A stretch of DNA of 64,000 nt from Symbiodinium natans (lineage: Eukaryota; Sar; Dinophyceae; Suessiales; Symbiodiniaceae). The DNA lies in the NCBI GenBank assembly GCA_905221605.1, contig CAJNDS010002603.1, forward strand, positions 64,001-128,000. Reading direction: 5' to 3'. This document shows positions 57,394-64,000 of the stretch, in pieces (position 1 is the first letter of the stretch; each line of letters opens with the position of its first letter). A program made the position numbers and the translations under genes. The notes under the pieces are model-generated. The model searched no databases. It saw only the letters and a list, made by a program, of their open reading frames with translations, and had not been told where the DNA came from.

Positions 57394-58336
57394 GTGGTCA
57401 CCTTTGTGATTATCCAATGCTTGCCCTGTCATTTTACGGATGAAGCTGTTCTGCGCCTGGTGCCCATTTGCAACCACAGAAGTCGCCTCAGTAGCAGCGG
57501 CTGTAGGCCCGTGCGCAGCACCTTTGAAAGAGACCTCTTAAGTGGTCAGGTGATGCGCCTGTACCTTACCACTGCCACAAGTGCATTCAGCGTCCTATCA
57601 AGACGCTCGTCGAAACTCGAAGAATCCACCATGCGGAGCTTGCGCGGATTGAAGAGCCGTCCTGAGGCACTTTGTGCGATGTGCTAGCTGCTAGCAGCTC
57701 GAACATAGTTTCTATCACTATGTATACGTATGCTTACATGCAGGGTCAGATTATGCATGGGAGGGTGGGTTGTGGAATTTTGCGTCAGAGTCGACGTCCT
57801 TTCCGGCTTGCAGCCTGCATTGTGACCAGGTTCTGCCAGACTTGCCGCATCATCAGACCCCCACGTGCCTCTCATTGCCGAGACTGTGACAACTGCGTCC
57901 TGAGGCACAACAAGGGCACCCGTCAGCAAATAAGGGCCTGGTGACTTGCCACGGCTTTTTGCGATTCGGCAGTGCCTTAACCAGCCATTGCGGATGAACC
58001 ACTCGCGAATTAGTAGCGCCGAACGTCATCTTGAGGCTTGCCTGTGTTCAAAGATGGGGAATTCCAGCAGTTTGACGGTTGCCAGGTTTGATCACCACTG
58101 CCCCTTCGTGAACAATTGCATTGGCCAAAGGATATTGACTGGCTCAAGCTGTCTTGACTATGCGCAACTTGACAACAACAGAGACGCGCAGGAACTACAT
58201 GTTCTTCGCTAGCTTCCTTGTGTGCAGAGCCAAGTTGCCTCGGCTTTGCATCGGTGACTGCCGTGTATTGTGCAGGCGTGGGGATGACAGAAGGTGTGCC
58301 CACCGACTCCCCCAACACAATACTCAAACAGCAACA
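57394..58336 (+). CDS. DHHC-type palmitoyltransferase
   Basis: Exon 57830-57904 reads FCQTCRIIRPPRASHC and RDCDNCVL. It joins across a GC-AG intron (57905-58085) to exon 58086-58130, which reads RFDHHCPFVNNCIGQ. This joins across a GA-AG intron (58131-58191) to an exon from 58192 reading NYMFFASFL. The Cys-rich domain, catalytic DHHC and the following NYMFF are intact, so the enzyme would S-palmitoylate proteins at a membrane. The next membrane helix (LGFASVTAVYCAGVGM, to a TAG at 58336) lies in a frame shifted by one base with no room for an intron. Upstream hydrophobic exons near 57394-57480 are likely but not joined. Confidence 0.8.
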
Positions 58337-59541
58337 TTAGACAACCAATTTGAAATATCAGCAGTTATCAACATGTATGTATACATATACGTGCGTATAT
58401 GTACAATGGAGAGAGGGTTTAGGGAAAGTTTTGGGTTTGTTGTTTAGGGGTTTGGGATTCGCCCCCAGCAGACCAGCTGAGTTTTGGGGCCAGATGGGAA
58501 GGCACAGCTTGGGGTTTGCACTGGGTGTTTCTTCGGTGGGTCTTAGGGGGTTTTCGGTTCGTTGATAGTTGAGGGCCCAGCCGCGATTCTGCGAACGTGG
58601 CCACTTTCGGCGAAGAACGTCAGTTTCCGCGCGATGAATATTGGACCGCCACGTACCATCAGATCACCACTGCTCCTCTACTGGGACTTGCTGAGATCTG
58701 CTGAGATCCGCTGAGGTCCATAGCTTGCCTGAGCCTTGCCGAGTTCTCCGGCATCGGCTTGTGGTACTCGCACTCTGCCCTTGCTTCAGTTCATTCAGTT
58801 CACTCAGTTCACTGGTGCAGCGGATCCCATGGCAGCTGACAGCTGTCAGGCCGGAGGCATCTCGGACGAAATGCTGACCCTCCTAATGCTTGCGTCGGCC
58901 TGAAGCGACTCAGAACACACACCCTGATTAACGGGAGATGCGTTGAGCTTGAAGCGCCAGAACGTACCAACTGCCATATGAAGCTCCTGAGGCATTGACT
59001 CCGGCGTGTCCCTCAGCGCGTGATTTAACGCGACTTCTCCCATCAGACCCATCGGAAGACATCAAAAGTAAAGCAGTTGCACTATCACTAGCTGCCTCCT
59101 GACTTGACATTACAAAGGCGGCAGCGTCCGCGATAGCATGGAAGTCGAAGCGTCTAGCATCAACGTTTTGATGCATGATTGTGATTGCAATTGTTCTAAG
59201 TTTCAGAAAGCCGTGATCATGCCCCATGCCCTCTCATGACCAGATGCTCACATGCACAGGCTTAGCAACCTCGGAAAAGTAAAATGCGGGCGAATTCTCG
59301 CCCTAGTTGACTCTGCCCTGGTCTTGACCTGATGGCACTTCGATCGCTTCGACTTGCTGCATCCGTGCGCCATGTGCGCCTCCATCGACTTGGCCTGCGC
59401 CACTGGTCAGCTTTCACCTGGCTCAGCCGCTGGACTTGACAAAAAGAAGAAGAGGAGGAGAGGCCAGGAGAGGGACGCAAGAGTTGCGCATAGTTGCGCA
59501 CTCTTGTCCAGTTTGTCTCCAGTTGTCAGCTCCAAGGCCAG
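58337..59541. other. No firm gene
   Basis: It contains single TTTAGGG-like words near 58420-58455. Minus frames at 58846-59227 look moderately protein-like (DFHAIADAAAFVMSSQEAAS), but overlap each other and lack splice context. Confidence 0.35.
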
Positions 59542-60667
59542 GGCTTGACGGAGACGGTGACCGCGAAGGGCCGCTTGAGGCCAAACCTCCACCGGCTCCC
59601 GGAGGACCAGTGGCTCCTCTTTGAAGGCCTCGAGTTTGAGACCAAGAGCACAGTAGAATCTTAGGAACTTAGGGAACCACATCTGTTGCAAAGGCCGTAG
59701 GATATCCAAGCACATATGCTCACAAAGAGAGCCTCCACTCAAAACTGAGAAGCTGTTTTTGCTCCGAGGAGCTGCTGGGAGCCAGCACCTCCAAAGGAAG
59801 GAGGAGACTTTCGCGTCGCCAGAAAGGGAGAAGTATCTGCTCCACACCCCTTCTTCGGCTGGAGCCCAGGCAGAGGTATTAGATATGCTGCTCGAGTACT
59901 TGCCCAAAAGGTATCCCCAACACTTCTGCGTCTCTGCAGTCTCTGCAGCGTGCGATGGCTCTGCTAAATTTGGGCCAGACACCACGGTGACTGTGTCCGC
60001 CTGTGACTGGCACATGCAGTACAGGGTCGGAGACTTTTCTGAGTGCCCGATTGAGCTGGCATCTCGCCTTGTCTGTGAGGATCTCGTGATTCTCCAGGAC
60101 GGAGTGGTTTGTGCTGGATCGGTAATGTTCAGCTTCAGCCGTTTCCATGACCGGTTTGGAATGGACATGAACGAAATACATGCCAAAGTTCCGCAGTATG
60201 GGTCGGACTTGGAGAAGCCAGTAAATAGAATATTTTCATCGCTGTCGCCGGATCGCCCGCTCTGTCGCAGCAACTGGAACATCTCATGGAGCGACGACAT
60301 AATGGCAGTCTACAGCCGCTATCCGCACAGAAACCCTGGAATGTCAGCAGAGGAGCGGGATGCTTGCTTGACGAGCCTGCGGCACGCTGCGCATTCACAT
60401 GGGCTTGCAGACAGCGCGTGGCTGAAGGTAGAATACCAAACGTTGAGGCGTCTAGTGGCAAACCCATCCTGCATCCTGTTTACGATTCGCACCTTTCTCA
60501 ACTCCTTCGCCGAACTTCCCAATGAGCCGGCTGCGGCAAGGTCTCTGCTGTTGAATCTGCAGCAGTTGGAAGGCAGAGACTTTAGCAAATACCTCGGCAT
60601 CGATGACCCGGGCATTTACATGTTGGTCAAATCGTTTGTGGAAGACGCAAGCTCTTCCACTTCTTGA
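59542..60667 (+). CDS. DUF3445 / heme-dependent oxidative N-demethylase-like protein
   Basis: Exon 59542-59652 (acceptor GGCCAG, donor GTAGAA) reads LHRLPEDQWLLF, the family N-terminal block. It joins in phase 0 to one long exon, 59750-60667, encoding about 305 residues. Family landmarks follow in order: MLLEYLPKRYP, LVCEDLVIL, FSRFHDRFG with MNEIHAKVP, VNRIFSSL, RSNWNISW, LKVEYQTLRRL and LFTIRTFLNSF, ending SFVEDASSSTS and TGA. Characterised members demethylate N-methyl groups oxidatively with heme. Here the substrate is unknown. The start codon lies upstream and was not found. The long exon contrasts with the finely split genes around it. Confidence 0.9.
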
Positions 60668-61340
60668 TGGTGGCAGCCTGGTGTTGGGGAGAAGAGCTTG
60701 GGCATGATGCGTTCACAGGGACCTTCAGGCTGGGACGGCTGGGACATTGTTCAAAGCTCAACTTGACAAGCTTTTCTCTTTGGGTCGGGAAAGCCGAAGC
60801 ACCGGAAGAGCGGGAAGCAAGTGGTGTCCCAAAGTAGTGGGACCTCGAAGTACTTTCGCCATCATGCAGCTGATGTGAAGCATAAACACCCGAAACTTCT
60901 AGTATATGGCTTCGGGGGTTCGGATTACAGTTCATGTGACGGTCCCTTTGCGGCTGCTCGATGCTCGAACTTTGTTTGAATCATCTACTCAGCTGCATGT
61001 GTGGCCCGGCCCCTCCATTGCGGAGCAAGCAGCGACCTTTAAAGTTGATCGGCCGTCTTGACTTTCCTCCCCTCCTTGCTTCGGTAAGATGAAGTCGTTT
61101 TCCGTCTGTTTGCCAAACCTGGCTCAATCTAAAGAAGGCAGCAACATGCAGCAACTGCAGTCGCGCTGCATTCCCGCTTTAGTCGTCGAAGCCAATTTCC
61201 TTTTCGAGCTTTGCTTTCTCACGGAAAGGGTCAATGAGTGCCTCAAGGCTTTTTTGCGTTTTCATCATATAGGAAGACCCCACAAATGCCACCTTTCCAG
61301 CAGGGCAAGGGTGGTGGTGGGGAGGGGGGTCAACACAACA
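60668..61340. other. No supportable gene
   Basis: The spacer after the N-demethylase-like gene holds only short motif-free frames. Confidence 0.45.
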
Positions 61341-61615
61341 GATGGGGCGCCAGAATTTGTATCTTCACGAGCAGTAGAAACAACAACCTCTTTCCAGAAG
61401 GGGTGCTCAAAGCATCTGACAGCACCAGATTTTGTTTCGACTCCAAGTCCAAAAATCCTGGCTTGGGGGGGGGGGGGGGGGGGGGGGGAGGGTGCAGAAC
61501 ACCAGCCGTGGCACCAGATTCTGTTTCTTCTGCCGTAGTAGGTCCGTTGGTTGGTGGGGCGGAGCACAGAACAACCGAGGGGCACCAGATTTTGTTCCTT
61601 CTATGCGCTCTTTGA
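61341..61615. repeat. Four copies of a 71-89 base repeat with GCACCAGATTTTGTT core
   Basis: The core appears at about 61347, 61421, 61511 and 61581, each preceded by an ACAGAAC-like or CAACACAAC-like word and followed by TTCTTC-like sequence. Copies two and three are separated by a 24-base G run. All frames show matching peptide echoes, which come from the repeat. Confidence 0.8.
61465..61488. repeat. 24-base homopolymer G run
   Basis: This is the longest homopolymer in the window. On this strand it could form a G-quadruplex. Confidence 0.95.
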
Positions 61616-61682
61616 ACAACGAGGCAGGTTTTGGGCAGAAGAAGCACATGTCATACTTTTGTACTTCCTCGGGGTTGGCGTT

Positions 61683-61830
61683 GTTGTTCGTTCCTTGTCC
61701 CCTTGTCCCCTTGTCCCCTTGTCCGCTTTCCCCCCTTGTCGTCCTTGCCGTTCTTGTTCTTCTCTTGTCCTGTTGTCGCCTTGTCCCCTTGTCCTTGTCG
61801 TTCTTGTTCTTGTTGACCTTCTTGTTGTTG
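61683..61830. repeat. Minisatellite CCCCTTGT and relatives
   Basis: An 8-base unit CCCCTTGT is repeated, then degenerates through CTTGTCGTT and CTTGTTCTT variants. It resembles the TCCCTTTG array in the kinase intron. Confidence 0.85.
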
Positions 61831-62518
61831 GTTTTGCAGGGAGACAGGGACACCTGCAGTGCGGAAGGGAATCGAAACCATGGTGGAATTCTGTACGCAA
61901 GGAGAACTATCCTTCTCGTCTTCTTGCAAGACTATGCCGGGCAATGTGTTGGCAACCTCCTTCTCCTTAGTCTTCTTGCCCTTCTAGACTCGTGCAAAGT
62001 GGGGCAAGATGGGGGCAAGACAGGGCTTGTGCAAAAGAACATCGTGTGTCTGCGCCCTGCGAGATGCACGGCGAACTGGGAACCCTGCAAAAAAGCAGCA
62101 GCCCCATACAGGCCTCTTCCCGGCAGAAAAAAAATTGCCACCAGCCCTTGGAGATGCAGCCCCATCCCGTGTGAGGCCACTCCCGTGTTTCGTGCCTACC
62201 TTGCTCCATCTTGCTCCATCTTTTCCTTTCTTGCCAGGTCTTGCCCACGCCTTCCCGCCTTGGCCTTGGCGCGTCTTGCCAATCTGACCCCTGGCTCCAT
62301 GTTGCTGGGCAAGGCAGGACAAGCAAGGTACTTTGGCCCATGCGTCTAGAAGGGCAATAAGAAAGAAGGAGTTGGAGGCTTGAAGCTTCGTTCAAGGCTG
62401 CTGCACTCCTAGGCACTCAGTCAAGTTTCCCTGCCTCCACTCTGCTGAAGCTTATTGGCACGGGGCGTGGACTAGGGATTCAAACCGACAAACCTCTACC
62501 CCCCCCGGTTTCCGCGCC
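61831..62518. other. No supportable gene; CTTGCC-rich
   Basis: Frames on both strands are driven by CTTGCC/CTTGCTCCATC words (about 62195-62280). No motif is seen. Confidence 0.45.
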
Positions 62519-62776
62519 ATGAGGCTATTGCCACTCTCCACCCTGGTAACTCGCCTCCGTTGGCCCCCTGATGAATTGAGCCGGCCTAGATGCCCTAACG
62601 TCGTCCACTCGCAGTCTGCAGCCTTTTTGTTGCGTCACTTGGCTGCAGGCGTCAAGGCAGAGACCAACTCAATCGTTTGCTGCGGGGAGACTGAAAAAGG
62701 GAGCTCTTGCTGCCAGGGCTTTCTACTGCCGACTGCATTCAAGCCAACTCCTTTAGGAGCTCAATCCACCGCTCCG

Positions 62777-63193
62777 ATGCAGCATTCTGAGGCAGCCCTG
62801 CTGCTGCCTTGCGTCCTGCTGCTCGCCGGCTTCCATGCCTGGCTTAGTGTTGATGGCAGGCCCCCAGAGGGTGCTGGGAGTGCAGAATTATGTTGCTGGA
62901 TGTGTAAACTTATAGAAAAGAGAAGCCAAGTTGAACCCTGCATGTCAGTCTTGGGAGCAGGACCACGAAAGAGGTCCTCACCCGGCGTTCCGATCGTCCA
63001 GAGCATCTCCCGCCAACAGGCAGATAGGTTCCTGTGGCCTAATCTCAATACACGCACTGTGAGGCTGTTAGGAACTGCAGTCGCAGCTTTGCTGGCGACA
63101 TGGCCTCAGCCTGCCAGGCTCCGTGGCAATGCCGGTCTCCCAGACTCCGAGAGCGAGAGCGAGGCACCGGATGTGTTTTGCAACATCTTTTGA
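62777..63193 (+). CDS. Probable plastid-targeted pre-protein or exon
   Basis: From ATG 62777 the frame begins with a signal-peptide-like core (MQHSEAALLLPCVLLLAGFH). A Ser/Arg/Lys-rich stretch resembling a transit peptide follows, then a second hydrophobic segment (VRLLGTAVAALLATW), then an acidic SESESEAP tail and TGA. This three-part layout fits nuclear-encoded proteins of peridinin plastids. The mature domain is short or lies in later exons, and no family is recognised. The frame is open upstream to 62519, so another start is possible. Confidence 0.5.
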   Translation: MQHSEAALLLPCVLLLAGFHAWLSVDGRPPEGAGSAELCCWMCKLIEKRSQVEPCMSVLGAGPRKRSSPGVPIVQSISRQQADRFLWPNLNTRTVRLLGTAVAALLATWPQPARLRGNAGLPDSESESEAPDVFCNIF

Positions 63194-64000
63194 GTGAGTT
63201 TACCTTATATTTCAGCTGTGAGATCTGCGACGGCCCAGGTTCGCAGCTCGAGGTCCATCCCTTGTTCCAGTGTGTCCACCCGAGTTGGCGTAGTGCAGCG
63301 TCGGCAACGGCCTTTCGTGACAATGTGATGCGGGTCAAGGTTAGCGTACCAAGTCAGAGGCAGAGTTCTTGCTCGACTAAGGTGGGCCAGGCTTCACTCG
63401 GAGCCTTGAGCAGTGCGGCTCCAGGAAAAAGAATGCGATTGTGATTGCTTATGTTGTTGATCGGGCTGGCAAAGCGGTATACCGTGCAAAGCACTTTCTG
63501 AGTGGCACAATAAAGGGCCATTCCCGTCGGGTTGCATGCTGACTTGCTGACGACCTGCTAAGGATCTTCTATAGAATCGGCCAGTCGGCCAGTCCCCTCA
63601 TTCCGGGGTCTGGTGGAGGGGTCCGAGAATTCTTATAAGTTCCACAGTTCAGAGGGGAGTGAGATCGCTCGGTTGATGTGAAGATGGTGAAGCCGACAGC
63701 CTAAGTGCTAGGGCGTGGCTGTCTGCTTTTTCGCGTTTATGCAGGCTTCCCCTCAGCAGAGTAATGCACGCAGAATGGCAGCAACGAGTCCCAGTTGCAA
63801 ACTCATGTGGGCCCCCATTTCATGCTTAATTCAAGCCGGGCATCCTTGAATGGGGTGGCAGTTCTGACCGGGACAGACGGAAACTCGACGGATTCTTTGG
63901 CAGCGCAGGGCTTCGGTTTTGACATGGTGCATTGCTCAAATTTGGCTCAAACCTAGTCGAATTCTTGTTGGGGGGGGGTGGCATTAGGTCCTCCAGTATT
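63194..64000. other. No supportable gene; leader-like word and G run near the end
   Basis: A plus frame near 63213-63310 is Ser/Arg/Val-rich and could continue the plastid-targeted gene. TTTGGCTCAA occurs at 63941-63950 and a 9-base G run at about 63970-63978. Otherwise nothing is seen. Confidence 0.35.

Overview
The window looks like nuclear DNA of a photosynthetic dinoflagellate, most likely a Symbiodiniaceae-type alga. It is GC-rich, and its genes are split into many exons of about 30-150 bases. The introns follow family-predicted joins that begin GC more often than GT, and twice GA, and that end AG followed by G. There is a degenerate double copy of the dinoflagellate spliced-leader 3' end, plus a dinoflagellate-type CCCH zinc finger. 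I see no rRNA, tRNA, bacterial operon or CRISPR. Exons were found by reading the three plus frames and joining pieces that fit known protein families. Boundaries given exactly are those where family match, splice dinucleotides and reading phase agree; boundaries marked about are approximate.

Layout. 0-9.8 kb has few supportable genes, but contains the relict spliced leader (6088-6107) in front of a 100-codon ORF. 9.9-13.6 kb holds an AGC/NDR-like protein kinase. 13.7-24 kb holds pieces of several plus-strand genes that I do not recognise, one with a PGPGAY (SHIPPO-like) motif. 24.2-28.2 kb is a DUF21-CBS-CorC (CNNM/MGR-like, chloroplast-type) ion transporter. It is followed at once by an Ala/Lys/Pro repeat exon (28.3-29.4 kb) that may be its tail or a separate gene. 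32.2-35.4 kb is a DUF1295 / steroid 5-alpha-reductase-like membrane enzyme. 37.3-39.0 kb holds membrane-protein exons resembling the first half of a DHHC palmitoyltransferase. 41.6-43.1 kb is the CCCH zinc-finger gene. 45.8-53.5 kb is a large voltage-gated, cyclic-nucleotide-binding ion channel whose pore lacks GYG. 57.4-58.3 kb is a DHHC palmitoyltransferase. 59.5-60.7 kb is a DUF3445 heme-dependent oxidative N-demethylase-like enzyme. 62.8-63.2 kb is a probable plastid-targeted pre-protein.

Every gene I can support with confidence lies on the plus strand, so the window reads as one unidirectional gene array, as known in dinoflagellates. The genes do not form a pathway. The shared theme is membrane biology: Mg/ion transport, membrane excitability, lipid-type reduction and palmitoylation. 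Between and inside genes there are many simple repeats, 8-15 base minisatellites and G/C homopolymer runs, some forming perfect hairpins. Many long open frames on the minus strand are shadows of GC-rich or repetitive DNA.
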